From positions 19,233,878-19,297,877 of the forward strand of contig OW203740.1 of assembly GCA_934045075.1 (NCBI GenBank): a stretch of DNA of 64,000 nucleotides, given 5' to 3'. Origin of the DNA: Yponomeuta sedellus (lineage: Eukaryota; Arthropoda; Insecta; Lepidoptera; Yponomeutidae). The position numbers and the translations under genes are program-made. Below the pieces are notes generated by a model, which saw only the letters and a list, made by a program, of their open reading frames with translations, was not told the DNA's origin and searched no databases. Shown here one piece after another: positions 1 through 10,078 of this stretch. Each line of letters starts with the position of its first letter. The stretch's first letter is position 1.

Positions 1-49
1 ATGTTTACTTTAAGCGACAGTGTATACTCTATTATTACGGAAGTCAATT

Positions 50-516
50 GAAGCGCTCGTGGCCTAGTCGAACTGAGTGACTAAAATCAATCATTTGAGT
101 AAAGCTAAGATTCAAGTTGGGTGACCGTCCCGTTGAAACGCTAGTGGTGTTTTTTCCGAGTACTTCCGTGCTTCGCAAGGCACACTAAGCCGTTGATACC
201 GGCTGTCACATAATGGCGATCGTTAAGCCATGTCAGAGGCCTTATGGGCGGCTTGATAACTTCTGACAGTAAAGCCCGCCACAGTCTTACAATCCTCCAC
301 CAACCCGAACTTGGCCCCCGAGGTGGAGTATGGCCGGTTATTGTGTAATGGCCATCATCAAGCCATGACAGAGGCCTTTTAGGCGGCTCAATAACTTCTG
401 ATAGTATAAGGGCCGCCACTGTCTTACAATCCTCCACCAACCTGGACTTGGCCCCCGTGATGCAATATGGCCTAACTTTCCTGCGATGCAGGAAAAGACC
501 CGTGCCCCAGCAGTGG
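50..516 (+). mobile_element. 5S-derived SINE (family D), copy with internal tandem duplication
   Basis: This copy starts with the family's 5' end (gaagcgctcgtggcc) and runs through the degraded 5S-like promoter region (gggtgaccgtcccg) into the body. At about 335 it jumps back to the 'gtaatggc' part of the body and repeats the rest to 516. It is therefore a head-to-tail partial duplication of the 3' half. It ends at 'cccagcagtgg' without the usual 'ggttgataacg' terminus. Open frames on its minus strand (141-571) have no similarity I recognise and are treated as non-coding. Confidence 0.75.
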
Positions 517-1621
517 TTACTTTCATTTCGTTATTTTTTTCGTTTAATTTTATTTTAAATGGTAATGCCAAAAATATGAATAATGATGGGAAAAATTACT
601 TGCTAGAGACTTATAGACCGGAGAAAGAAATCCTGGTTGAGAAACTTACGGGTGTGGACCGGAATCACTAGTGCTGCCGAGCTCTCCCTTCTTGCGAGAG
701 ACAGAGAGAACTAAGCAGAGCTGCCTGCGAACCATCGCTAGTCGGAGAGGCACTTTATGAAGAAGAAGAACAATCCGAAATAGTTATTTGTTATTCAAGA
801 GCGCAAAGTTGCTTTTTAACCGCGTGTTCAATTTTGATGACCGAGCAAGCGAAGGATTCTAAAATTGAATCACGAGCGCAGCGAGTGATTCAAAATTTGA
901 ATCCTGAGCGTTAGCGAGGGAATCAAAAGAGCACGAGGTGAAAAATCTTTGCACTCGAGTGCAACACGTAACTTTTCATTCCACCTCAGCGAAGAAATGA
1001 CTAAATGCAAAAAAAAAAACGTTTACAATCACAAGATAGGTACACTTTTTTAATTCACAAACTTAGTGCACATGATGTTCTAAATCCAATTTACTTTCCT
1101 CTATAGAATAAAAACGGCTTTTCCACTCAGATATTGAAGATTAAAAATACTCTTTCCGAGATGGTGGGATGAAAAAGTAATTTATGCCACACCTGGCAAT
1201 AAAGTGGCTTTTTCCGCACGCTGCGCGTACGGAAAAAGCCGCTTTCTGGCCAAGTGTAGACATAAAAAGATGTACACAAAACGGGAGGTAATAAAAAAAG
1301 CTCTCGATCGCATATTTACTTCCCTCGCTTGCAGCTCGGGCCGCAAACTTCTGCGATCTCGGCCTTTCTTTGTATTACCACCCTAGTTGTGTAATGTACT
1401 ATTTTAATACAGTTGCTCAAAAAGTGGCGTATTGCAGGGACGTATACGGTGCGGGATGTGGGCTATTACACACTCGTGCTTTTTTTTTTACCTTTCCTGC
1501 ACTAGTGCGTTTTCTTTCCCAACTGTCAAAATAATGTCTATTAAAAAGAAAACCAACCATGAAGTTTTTACCAAAAAAAATTCATAGAAGTTTTTATGAT
1601 TCATGCAAATACTTATGTTTC
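517..1621. other. Unassigned AT-rich region with short palindromes
   Basis: No gene is seen. The stretch 835-925 alternates variants of 'gagcgcagcgagtgattc', and 1207-1241 forms an 11-bp stem (ggctttttccg / cggaaaaagcc). These features suggest a decayed foldback DNA element, but I could not place its ends. Confidence 0.4.
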
Positions 1622-2240
1622 TAAAAAGAAACTGCTAATTTGTTTCAATATCAGATTTAATGATTTGATTGAATGAGTTAAGTTAGGTTTGATTTCATTT
1701 CATCTCATTAAATTTCATTTTCATTTCATATCAATAAAAAAATCCTACTGAAGACTGGCTGTATGGGCATAGTTCCCTTTGCCTACCAGAATGACTTACT
1801 TTTGACTTAAGTTCCTATGTCCCCTGGATGGGGCAAAGGGCATCCACAATGATTCGCCATCCCTCACTGTCTTGAGCTTAGCGTTTCGTTTCGCTCCACG
1901 TCTTGCCGATAGTCGCCGCCTCTGCGATGATCGTCCGTCGCCAGGATTGCTTAAACGTGGCCGCCCTAAGCAATCCTACCAGAATGGGTGAAGAAAAAAA
2001 ATCTCTGCTTATATTTTTTTACGGTTGGCGCAATTTTCCAAATAATTTTTCTTTATTAAATTGCTTATTTTTTTCGCAACTGTATTAAAAATAGTCGTTC
2101 AGCACACGTGCGGAACCGTCATTGCAACTTGTTCCGACTGTCAACCCTCGCCTTTGGCTGCGCCTCGGCTCGGGTAGACGAAACTTTTTGCAATGACAGC
2201 CTTTCCGCACTTGTAATGAAGTATACTATTTCGTCTGACC
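1622..2240 (+). repeat. Unclassified repeat M, copy 1
   Basis: This is collinear with 27830-28250: the same run of 'catttcatctcattaaat', 'ctgaagact.ggctgtatgg', 'aaatctctgctta', 'tgtattaaaaatagtcgttc' and 'cacgtgcggaaccgtcattg'. The right part contains inverted blocks (gtgcggaaccgtcattgcaa and ttgcaatgacagcctttccg), which suggests a DNA transposon remnant. It is interrupted by the insertion at 1794-1974. Confidence 0.65.
1794..1974. mobile_element. 181-bp retroposed fragment flanked by a 12-bp TSD
   Basis: Perfect direct repeats cctaccagaatg flank it at 1782-1793 and 1975-1986. The other copy of repeat M has a single 'cctacccagaatggg' at this point, so it is the empty site. The insert itself (containing 'ggatggggcaaagggcatcc') I cannot assign to a family. 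Confidence 0.7.
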
Positions 2241-2759
2241 ACATATTCCTAACGTGTGTTTAAGTAAGTGTAAGTTTATATGTAAAAACAGTTACTTGAA
2301 CCTATACGTATCAGTAAATAAATAAAACAAAAATTGCACAAAGGTAGTAAAGAGCGAATCTCAGGTGTATTTAAAATTCGCAACACAATAACACTGCATG
2401 CGGGCCGTGCAAACGCGCGTCCAGTTAATCCCTCAAAGCTTGATTAAGTTCTTTTGAAACAACGAAATTAATTTAAAATATAAACTGGAAAGGCGGCGTT
2501 TTGCAAGCAAGGGAATGCTTCGCGTTGTTCAACTATAGGGATTCTTTGTGTTGTAATTAATAATGCAGCCTACATATCCAGCTGTAAAGCACAGACCTTC
2601 TTCCAGAGAGGGAAAGACGGGCTTAATCGCTTCGCGTGTCCAATCGCGCATTGACCTTCCATCGGTTTCGTCCCAATCTCAAATCAGCAAATAAATGACG
2701 ATCGATTATGATCAACCCTTTTTACTTTTGAGCTAAAACTTTCGTAAGCACAACACATT

Positions 2760-2838
2760 GTAGACTTTTAGTCCGGAAACCTGGTCGGACTTTTCCGATA
2801 TAACAACACCCGTAAGTAGATCCGGACTAAAAGTCTAC
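2760..2838. mobile_element. 79-bp element with perfect 18-bp terminal inverted repeats
   Basis: gtagacttttagtccgga at 2760-2777 is the exact reverse complement of 2821-2838. No clear TSD is visible. A very short MITE or snapback hairpin are both possible. Confidence 0.6.
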
Positions 2839-2844
2839 AACCCT

Positions 2845-3260
2845 TTTTACGTCCCCACGGCTTGGGGCACGGGTCAGCATTGCAGTGAGGGCAGGAAGCA
2901 AGCGCTCGTGGCCTAGTGAAACTGAGTGATTGGAATCAATGATTTGCGTCAAACAACAACCGGCGCGGTCAGGTGCTGGATGGGTGACCATCCCGTGACA
3001 ACCGTTAGTTGCATTTTTCCAAGCGTTTTCGTGCTTCGTAAGGCACGTCAAGCCGTTGCCGCCGGCCGTCATGTAATGACAGTCGCTAAGCTATGTCAGA
3101 GGCTTTATAGGTGGCTTGATAAATTGGCTGTAAGGCCCGTCACTGTCTTACAATTCTCCACCAACCCGGACTTGGCCTCCGTGATAGAGTATGGCCTTAC
3201 CTTCCTGCGATGCAAGAGACTCGTGCTCCAGCAGTGGGGACATACAAAGGGTTGATAACG
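2845..3260 (+). mobile_element. 5S-derived SINE (family D), full-length copy
   Basis: A full head (agcgctcgtggcc) begins at 2899. It is followed by the 5S-like segment with 'ggcgcggtcaggtgctgg' and 'atgggtgacc', then the body, and the tail 'ggacatacaaagggttgata' near 3240-3260. Just upstream, 2845-2895 is a decayed antisense piece of another D tail (ccccacggcttggggcacgg). Confidence 0.8.
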
Positions 3261-3384
3261 AACTGGCTGGGGGTCAGCCAGTAATTTAGTAAAAATTACC
3301 GCAGTCAACGAGCAACAAACGACGTGAGCTACCTCTCTACTCACTGTGATTAAGAGCTCAAAATCAGAGCATCATCGTGTTTAT

Positions 3385-3642
3385 ATTCTTTTTAATGCAC
3401 TAACCCGTGCTAAGGACAATTTTAAAAACCTATTTAGAGGCTAAAAACTCCACCAATGCCGGGACTCGAATCCGCGACCTCTGGCTAACCGTGCCAGCGC
3501 TCTCCCAACTGAGCTACTGAGCGACTAACCGGCATCAGTGAAATTTCGAACCTCTCTACAATACTCTCTGTATTACGTACAGGCAGCAACACCTGGCTGA
3601 AGTAATTTGCATCACTTGCAGCCCCGAGTACCTCATCGTATC
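3385..3642 (-). mobile_element. tRNA-derived SINE A with a 14-bp TSD
   Basis: On the minus strand this reads the family's leader, a tRNA-like unit with A-box (tagctcagttggg) and B-box (ggattcgagtcccgg), then the tail through 'gcctctaaataggtttttaa' and 'ccttagcacgggttagtgca'. TSDs are atcatcgtgtttat (3371-3384) and atcatcgtgtgtat (3643-3656), matching at 13 of 14 positions. This shows retroposition of the unit. Confidence 0.85.
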
Positions 3643-4411
3643 ATCATCGTGTGTATTCAAGAGTCAAACGAAATATGGACCAACCAGATGGAATGAAAAT
3701 CAAATAGAAAAAGCTGATACATGTACAAATTGCACTCGCTTTGTGTCAGAGGAATCAGAATATGACCAATCAGCCGCAGCCCCCGAGCGTCGACGGAAAA
3801 ACTGAATGTAACAGAAAACAGCTGTGGAAAGCATATCGATTCTTTTTGAGTCGACAAATTAATTTGAAATTCGAAGCCCTTTGATTCGGGCCTGTATAAT
3901 TTTTGATACACTAGAGTGGATTCGAGCAAATACCATGTTACACTAGGGTAACTATTACCGGAATAAATACCACACACGCCATTCCGATGTATTACGTATA
4001 CTCCATACTATCAATATCCACTAAAATCCACTTGAAATTGTTTTTAAACAACTCAAAAAACACAAGCTTTTCGGTGACGACGCATTCCAACACATCTTGT
4101 CTGACACACGGCCAAAGATAAAATACTTGGCAGGCCACTACAAGCTGTGATTTTCTAGACCTCTCTAATTAGGTAGCATAATGGTAAACCAAACCAAAGG
4201 TAACCAACTGACGTTTGAGGGTGCTACGTTCGAAATAATCTAATAATACACTACTATATTTTTCTCTGTCTAACACGTGGTTGGCGACGTTTCAGTTTTT
4301 TACGCTCCGTCTATGCTTTAGTTATTGTTCTGAGACGCTTGCAGTCGCAGCAAAAAATGTCTAATCAGCTGACGTGCTGCCGCCATCACAAAATTAGTAT
4401 CGGTTTAGCAA
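3643..4411. other. No recognised feature
   Basis: This is about 770 bp of ordinary AT-rich sequence after the SINE's TSD. The minus-strand open frame at 3657-3977 shows no motif I recognise and I do not call it a gene. Confidence 0.5.
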
Positions 4412-4535
4412 GTTAATAAATCAATCACTCAAGGTTAATATGTTAATATTAACCTTGAATGATTGATTTCAAGGATTGATTTATTAATGATTGATTTATT
4501 AACATACATATGTTAATAAATCAATCATTCAAGGA
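4412..4535. repeat. Inverted and direct copies of the RT fragment's first bases
   Basis: The segment 'ttaataaatcaatcattcaa' occurs in alternating orientations at about 4413, 4448-4470, 4475-4505 and 4511-4534. The last copy is the start of the RT reading frame. The cluster therefore sits at the 5' junction of the truncated retrotransposon, as expected from snapback or template switching during 5'-end completion. Confidence 0.75.
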
Positions 4536-5340
4536 AAGCATCTTCCCAGATAAACTTAAAGTAGCTCTAATAAAACCGCTACATAAAAAGAACAAAAAAT
4601 CTGACCCTAACAATTACCGACCCATCGCATTGTTACCCACAGCGTCAAAAATTTTCGAAAGAGTTATGTTTAACCGTATCTACGCATTCTGTGCAAAGTT
4701 CAAGATATTTGATGAATGTCAATACAGTTTTCGGAAAAAAATATCTACAATAACAGCAGTATTTAAATTTATTCAAGAAGCATTAGAAATAATTAATAAC
4801 AAAAAATATGCAGTCGGTTTGCTGCTCGATATGTCGAAAGCTTACGACAAAGTTCAAAATGAAATCCTTTTGAATAAACTATATGGCATAGGAGTTCGCG
4901 GAGCAGCACACGCATGGCTTGCTTCCTACTTAAAAGACCGAGAACAGTCAGTAAAAATTGAGTTTTACAACTACGAGCTAAAACAAATTGAAATTATAAG
5001 GTCAGAACCTATAATTGTTAATGCATCTATTCCACAAGGCAGTGTTATTGGTAGTTTATTATTTTTAATATATATCAACGATCTACCCAAAATTTTGGAC
5101 GACTCATGTATTTTATTCGCGGACAATATCTCACTGCTCACATCATGCCAAGATAGCACAATCATAAATTCAAAATTACATACTATGCTTTTTGACACGA
5201 ATGAATGGCTAAATAAACACAATTTTGAAATTAACTTCCAAAAAACAAAAATTATAACTTTCCACCCATATCAAAAACGCCCATTACACATAGATATATC
5301 GTTTAATGGGTTTAAAATAGAACAAGTTGATAATATATGA
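4510..5340 (+). pseudogene. 5'-truncated reverse transcriptase of a CR1/L2-type non-LTR retrotransposon
   Basis: The 276-residue open frame contains RT fingers and palm blocks in order: NNYRPIALLPTASKIFERVM (about residues 34-53), LLLDMSKAYDKV, GVRGAAHAWLASYL, IPQGSVIGSLLFLIYINDLP, and the catalytic box. The box reads LFADNISLL, so the second aspartate of the usual ADD is replaced by Asn, which should abolish activity. Endonuclease and the N-terminal half are missing. A stop at 5338-5340 interrupts the thumb; homologous residues continue beyond it with further stops and frameshifts. Clade assignment to the CR1/L2/Daphne group rests on motif style only. The AT-rich codon use differs strongly from the GC-rich R1 element at 47-52 kb, consistent with old age or a different lineage. 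Confidence 0.85.
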
Positions 5341-6182
5341 TTGTAAGGATTAATTATAGATAAGCACATAAATTTGAAAGCACATATACAAAAAATTAAA
5401 TCGAAATTGTCATCCTTCGCATACGATCTTCGAGAAGTAAAAAACAACTAATGTGCAAACAGCACTCGTAACTTATTTTACGCATACGCTTACGCCTGGC
5501 TGTCGTATGGAATTATAATGTGGGGTAACAGTACAGACGTACCGCAACTCTTCACCATGCAAAAAAAAAAATTGGTTAGAATAATGGCAAATATAGTGAA
5601 TACCGACAGTTGTTAACCATATTTTATAAATTATAACCTACTTACCTTACCATATTTACTAATTAGAAATTTCAAAATTCGTCAGACAACATAAAGAACT
5701 TTTCTTAAAAAAAGAAGATGTCACTAAAAGACCCATAAGACACAAAAATGAATTGTTATTACCCTCCTCTCGAATGCAATTACACTCTTCCAGTACATTG
5801 GTAATGGCAATAAAAATTTATAATAAACTCCCAAATCACCTGAAAGAATTGAATAACGACTTTAGTTTCAATAAAGATTTAAAGAAAATACTAATTTCAA
5901 AATGTTATTAAACGATAGAAGAATATTTAAAAGATAGTACAGATGAAATGAGATAAATAATTGTATAAATGTAACTTTATAAATATTAACTAAAAATTTT
6001 ATGATAATTAATCAAATTAAATTTAAGTTAATGTAATACATACTTTTATATAGCATTTTAAAATGTTGCGTGCCCTACAGGGTCCACAAAGATCTACAAA
6101 GATCTTTTCAAATAACTGTTAAGTTATATATAATGTAACAACCTTGAAACTTGTGGAATGCAATAAAGTATTGAGTATTAAG
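5341..6182 (+). pseudogene. Decayed C-terminal part and 3' UTR of the same CR1/L2-type element
   Basis: Conceptual reading past the stop continues with residues typical of the C-terminus of these RTs (IDKHINLKAHIQKIKSKLSS; later KIYNKLPNHLKELNNDFS) interrupted by stops near 5448, 5614 and 5910. The 3' end contains 'gtgccctacagggtccac' and ends near 6182 with 'caataaagtattgagtatta', a probable polyadenylation signal and terminus. Confidence 0.75.
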
Positions 6183-6329
6183 TAACACCGTAAATTTTGG
6201 CGGTGTAAATTTTCATTCTTGGTTAAAGCTACTTAATCTTGGTTTAAGGTTTAGTAAAATTGAATAAAATTAGACTTTATTCTTAGGTTAAGAGTTACAC
6301 GAGTTTGGTAAAACCGGCCCTAAATGAAT

Positions 6330-6385
6330 GGAGTAATTTCACTCGCCAACTGTGAAGCAAAACATCGTGAGGAAACTGCATTAGC
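6330..6385 (+). mobile_element. SINE C fragment
   Basis: 'actcgccaactgtgaagcaa' followed by 'aacatcgtgaggaaactgca' matches the family C body only; there is no tRNA head or tail. The preceding 6183-6325 is unassigned apart from a 'ccggccctaa' end that resembles Harbinger-type MITE termini. Confidence 0.6.
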
Positions 6386-6464
6386 AGTTTGGCATATGAT
6401 CTAAGTCTGTTTTTTTTAATGTGTTCTTTTAAAATAAATAAAAAAGGACGTATTTCTTAATGAT

Positions 6465-6603
6465 TCGCAATACTCATACATAGTTATTAAACGGGTCAAA
6501 TCGCGATTATTAGGTAAAACGTAATTACCTTATTTTCCGACGTTTCGGCAGCGTTACAGTTGCCGTGGTCTCGGGTAGACTGAAGTGGCGAGTACAGTCA
6601 ATT
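6465..6603 (+). repeat. Repeat I, copy 1
   Basis: This contains 'acgggtcaaatcgcgattat', 'ttccgacgtttcggcagcg' and 'gccgtggtctcgggtagac', shared with 20592-20726. The same core, without the termini, appears in the large palindrome at 39.5 kb. Probably a TIR-type DNA element. Confidence 0.65.
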
Positions 6604-6610
6604 ATTGTGG

Positions 6611-6752
6611 GTCAATTACCGTGTGTCGTGGAAACCAGAAACAGTGGCATCTCAAACATGTTAACATCCAAGACCTGGGTTTTTTTTATCCCTAGCTGGG
6701 GTTCAAACGCAGGACCTCTCGCATGGTAGGCAGAAACTACCGCTGCGCCACG
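6611..6752 (-). mobile_element. tRNA-derived SINE B, decayed
   Basis: The minus strand reads a tRNA-like part (gcgcagcggtagtttctgcc, then a damaged B-box) followed by 'ccaggtcttggatgttaaca' and 'tttctggtttccacgacac'. The final part of the usual 3' body is missing. Confidence 0.7.
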
Positions 6753-6773
6753 GATTATTATTAAATTACTTCT

Positions 6774-6819
6774 CTTCTCTCAGAGAGAGAGTATTAAATT
6801 ACACTCTCTCTGAGAGAAG
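6774..6819. repeat. Purine/pyrimidine hairpin
   Basis: cttctctcagagagagagt pairs with actctctctgagagaag across a 10-nt loop, with a 2-nt length difference between arms. Confidence 0.55.
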
Positions 6820-7154
6820 GTCGAAAATTGTTAACGATCTCCGAGAGTAACCCGTGTCACCGTGGCGTTCTGCACAGTAATCCGGAACCATTGTTTTTTA
6901 CGATGCAATTCAAAATCGATTCGCGGATAAAGTCGCATCGATTTCGAATAAAAACGTCGTAACTGCCAGCTTTGTGTTTGCGGGTAAATAAGGCGATAAA
7001 TTCCCTTCGCTTCCCGATAACTGTGATACGGATGTTCTTATGATATTTTGTGTGTACCGTTCCGTTTGAGTGGAACGTGCCTTGTGTACTTTCTAGGTAA
7101 TATAATAGAATGAGAGTGATTGATTGAACTGATTGCCGTTGGGACGAAAAAGCT

Positions 7155-7335
7155 GTGACATGGCGACCACGGACCGGAAGATTTAGCGTAGGCAGGCCCC
7201 TCTAGATGGTCTGACGACCTAGTTACGGAGGCGGGGAGTCGTTGGATGCGGAAGGCACAAGACCGTGAAACTTCGAAAACTATTAAGGAGGCCTATGCCC
7301 TGCAGGTATGAAATGCCTGATGATGATGATGTTCA
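7155..7335 (+). pseudogene. RTE-like retrotransposon 3' end
   Basis: Three-frame reading shows damaged pieces of the RTE C-terminus (WRPRTGR, VGRP, then a 'ggaggcctatgccctgcag' tail), ending in 'cctgatgatgatgatg'. Several frameshifts and stops are present; only the 3' few hundred bases were ever inserted. Confidence 0.6.
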
Positions 7336-7463
7336 GTATGTCTTTATTCAGCCAATGCCAGCAATCTTGCATGTTAGTTTAATTGTATAATTTTAAGGAC
7401 TAATCACATTGAAATATCATTCTAGTATTTGACGCTACCCCATTTCTACGTCACAAAGTTGGT

Positions 7464-8070
7464 TTGATAATACCAACCTTTGTATGTCTCTACTGCTGGG
7501 GCAAGGGTATCTTCCTGCATCTCAAGAAGGTAAGGCCATACTCCACCACGAGGACCAAGTTCGGGTTGGTGGAGGATTGTAAGACAGTGGCGGGCCTTAC
7601 AGTCGAAAATTATCAGGCTGCCCATAAGGCCCCTGACACGGCTTAACGATTGGCATTACATGACAGCCGGCATCAACGTTACAGCTTTTCGTGCCTTGCA
7701 AAGCACGGAAGCGCTCGGAAAAATGCCACTAGTGGTAGTCACGGGACGGTTACTTATCAAATTGAAATGATTTTATTTCAACGTAAAGAATTTACATTCT
7801 GTTTGCTGAATGTCAATGTACAATGTAAAATGTAAGCCGCCGCCTTCGGGCCGTATTGTAGTGGAGAAAAAGGCAGCGGAAAAAAAACTCCACTCTGACC
7901 ATCTTTTCTCAAATCATCATAAAACCAAATACATCAGTTGCCATATGTAAACCTAATAGGATTTCATGATTGCCATTAACAACCCTTATCTTCCACCTGA
8001 TCGCGCCTGTTGTTGCTTTTAACTCAAGTGATTCAGTCCAATCATTCAGCTCGACTAGGCCTTATAATTA
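7464..8070 (-). mobile_element. 5S-derived SINE (family D), split by repeat E
   Basis: The 3' tail to mid-body is at 7464-7758 and the 5S-like head is at 7983-8070 (minus-strand order: 'ctagtcgagctgaatgatt', then 'acaacaggcgcgatcaggtg'). The two halves join at 'ggtgg.' once the insertion at 7759-7982 is removed. Confidence 0.75.
7759..7982 (+). mobile_element. Unclassified repeat E, inserted in a D SINE
   Basis: This carries the family's conserved run 'tttatttcaacgtaaagaat', 'ctgaatgtcaatgtacaatg', 'gccgccgccttcgggccg', 'gtagtggagaaaaaggcagc' and 'catgattgccattaa'. Imperfect flanking repeats ttacttatc and acccttatc suggest a short TSD. Other copies are at 16712, 20395 (minus), 31195 and 45240. 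Confidence 0.7.
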
Positions 8071-8074
8071 ATTA

Positions 8075-8170
8075 GATAGAGAGAGATAGATAGATACATA
8101 GAGAACACTTTATTGTACATAAAAATGGAAATTGCACAGATATTTCCTAACCTAAGTATACAGACGGCGG
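8075..8170 (-). mobile_element. Non-LTR retrotransposon 3' tail with TCTA repeats
   Basis: The minus strand ends 'tgtacaataaagtgttctct' followed by (TATC)n, the same terminus as the L tails elsewhere in the window. Confidence 0.6.
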
Positions 8171-8214
8171 CCTATATTATAAGATATATTGAATAATGTT
8201 TCACCATCATACTC

Positions 8215-8690
8215 ATCGGCCTACGGTTGTCCACTGCTGGACATAGGCCTCTCCCATTGCACGCCACTGAGCACGGTCCTCGGCTACTCCCAGTTCTTGC
8301 CAGCCGCCCTGCGAAGATCATCGCTCCACCGAGTCTGAGGACGTCCTACACTACGTTTACCGATCCACGGTCTCCACTCAAGAACTCTTCTACCCCATCG
8401 GTTATCAGTTCTTCGGGTGATATGGCCGGCCCACTGCAACTTCAGCATGCTAATTCGATGGGCTATGTTCGATCTTTCGAATTCGATCTGAAAGATCGAA
8501 TTCGAAACGAAGTCATCCGACAGAGAACCAAATTCACCGCTTTGGTTCTCTGTCGGATGACTTCGTTTCGAATTCGAGCTTTCAGAGAATCCCCGCGCAT
8601 AGCCTTTTCCATAGCACGCTGAGCGACTTTAAATTTGTGGATCAGCCCCCCCTGTGTGTGTCCACGTTTCGGCACCGTATGTCATGGCGG
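8215..8690 (-). pseudogene. RTE-like reverse transcriptase C-terminus with internal inverted duplication
   Basis: Minus-strand reading gives MTYGAETWT, then GLIHKFKVAQRAMEKAMRG, then RIRNEVIRQRTK. After the palindrome it continues as HRIS...KLQWAGHITRRTDNRWG, VLEWRPW, KRSVGRPQTRWSDDLRRAAG and a final tail where WRAMGEAYVQQW would be expected (frameshifted). This is the standard C-terminal order of RTE-clade ORFs. The segment for RIRNEVIRQRTK is present twice, once inverted (8497-8532 and 8541-8576), so the copy is broken. It ends next to 'actgctggacataggcctc'. Confidence 0.8.
8497..8576. repeat. Perfect 36-bp inverted repeat with 8-nt loop
   Basis: Arms 8497-8532 and 8541-8576 are exact reverse complements (key block cgaagtcatccgacagagaa); the loop is ttcaccgc. 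It duplicates RTE coding sequence rather than being an independent element. Confidence 0.9.
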
Positions 8691-8692
8691 GT

Positions 8693-8838
8693 GGCGAAGC
8701 ACGGAAGCGCTCGGAAAAAATGCCACTAGCGGTAGTCACGAAATGGTCACCCATCCAGTACCTGACCGCGCCTGTTGTTGCTTAACCCAAGTTATTGATT
8801 CCAATCACTCGGTTCCGCTAGGCCACGAGCGCTTTTTA
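8693..8838 (-). mobile_element. 5S-derived SINE (family D), 5' half only
   Basis: Minus strand: gagcgctcgtggcctagcgg..., the 5S-like segment containing 'gcgcggtcaggtactggatg' and 'gggtgacc', then the body up to the 'cggaagcgctcgga' region. The copy lacks its 3' half. Confidence 0.75.
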
Positions 8839-8870
8839 ATGCTATAATGGATTTCCGCAAAGTATCGCCT
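8826..8870 (+). repeat. 45-bp block shared with 34502-34546
   Basis: 'ttttaatgctataatggatt' followed by 'tccgcaaagtatcgcctga' recurs at 34502, where it flanks a long palindrome that is absent here. Confidence 0.65.
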
Positions 8871-8919
8871 GAGTCCATACAATGACTTTGTCCTCTTAAT
8901 TACGTACGGTTGTGTACTA

Positions 8920-9080
8920 GTGATAGTAATACCACTCGCTAACTGTGAAGGAAAACATTGTGAGGAACCTGAATGTTTGAGGAGCTCAAGAAGCTCACGA
9001 GGTTGATCTTGTGCTGCTTAAACCTATACTTTCTCTTTCGGGGAGAAGACCTGTGCCCCGATGTAGCTAGCTAGAAAATG
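8920..9080 (+). mobile_element. SINE C, partial
   Basis: 'agtaataccactcgctaact', 'gaaggaaaacattgtgagga', then a diverged body ending at 'ggagaagacctgtgccccga'. There is no tRNA head. Confidence 0.65.
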
Positions 9081-9152
9081 TCACAGATCCTTTAAGGTTG
9101 CCGTTGCACCTGACATGATGTCTCGCGTGCACAATTTAACATTCTGCTCCAT

Positions 9153-9767
9153 TATACTATTTTTATTTTTAATACACTAACCCGTGCTAAGGACAAATTT
9201 AAAAACCTATTTAGAGGCTGAAAATTTCACCCATGACGGGAATCGAACCCGCAACCTCTGGCACAGATAGCCTCTAAATAGGTTTTTAAATTCTGCTTCA
9301 TTTTAAAAACCTATTTAGAGGCTTAAATTCCACCGATGCCGGGATTCCAACCCGCGATCTCTGGCTATCCGTGCCAGCGCTCTTCCAACTGAGCTAATTT
9401 TTACCCTCTAAATAGGTTTTTTAAAATTGTCCTTAGCACGGGTTAGTGTATTAAAAAAAGAATATAATCATGTGGGTACAGCGATATCATTCCGATGTAA
9501 AAACCTAACTGCAAAGTAGGTACTCGGGGCTGCAAGGGATGCAAATTACTTCAGCCAGATGGCGCTGCCTGTACGTAATACAGAAAAAATTGTAGAAGTT
9601 CGAAATTTTACTGATGCCGGTGAGTCGCCTATTAGCTCAGTTGGAAGAGCGCTGGCACGGATAGCCAAACGTCGCGGGTTCGAATCCCAGCATGGGTGGA
9701 ATTTTTAGCCTCTAAATAGGTTTTTAAAATCGTCCTTAGCACGGGTTAGTGCATTAAAAAGATTATG
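9153..9767 (+). mobile_element. Composite foldback/multimer of SINE A with three TSD copies
   Basis: Four family A pieces lie between attctgctccat (9141-9152) and the same sequence at 9768-9779; a third copy, attctgcttcat, is internal at 9290-9301. Segment 1 (9153-9289) is a minus tRNA body followed by a short plus tail. Segment 2 has a minus body (9303-9405), a plus 3' tail (9408-9455), then a head-to-tail plus copy with leader, tRNA and tail (9468-9760). The last has a clear B-box, gggttcgaatcccagc. Confidence 0.8.
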
Positions 9768-10078
9768 ATTCTGCTCCATGTAAGAGCAGCCTTAACCTCT
9801 GTTTGCCCAGTTTTTTGCACCTTCCTTTGTATCGGAGTCCGAACTCGACTAATTGCATTTTTTTTTCAATTCTACATTTAAATTCCAACCATGATTTTTT
9901 CCGCCACCCAATTTGCGAACCCCTTTATTTCATCGGACCGAGGGAATAGAGTAAAAAGTGGAGAAGTTCATAAACTTCACCAGCCTAGAAGTGTCCTATA
10001 CGAATATTAGTGAAGGTAAAGTAGCAATACCACTCGCTAACAGTTAAGGGGCTGTGTGGTGTCGGCCTAGAGAATTTA

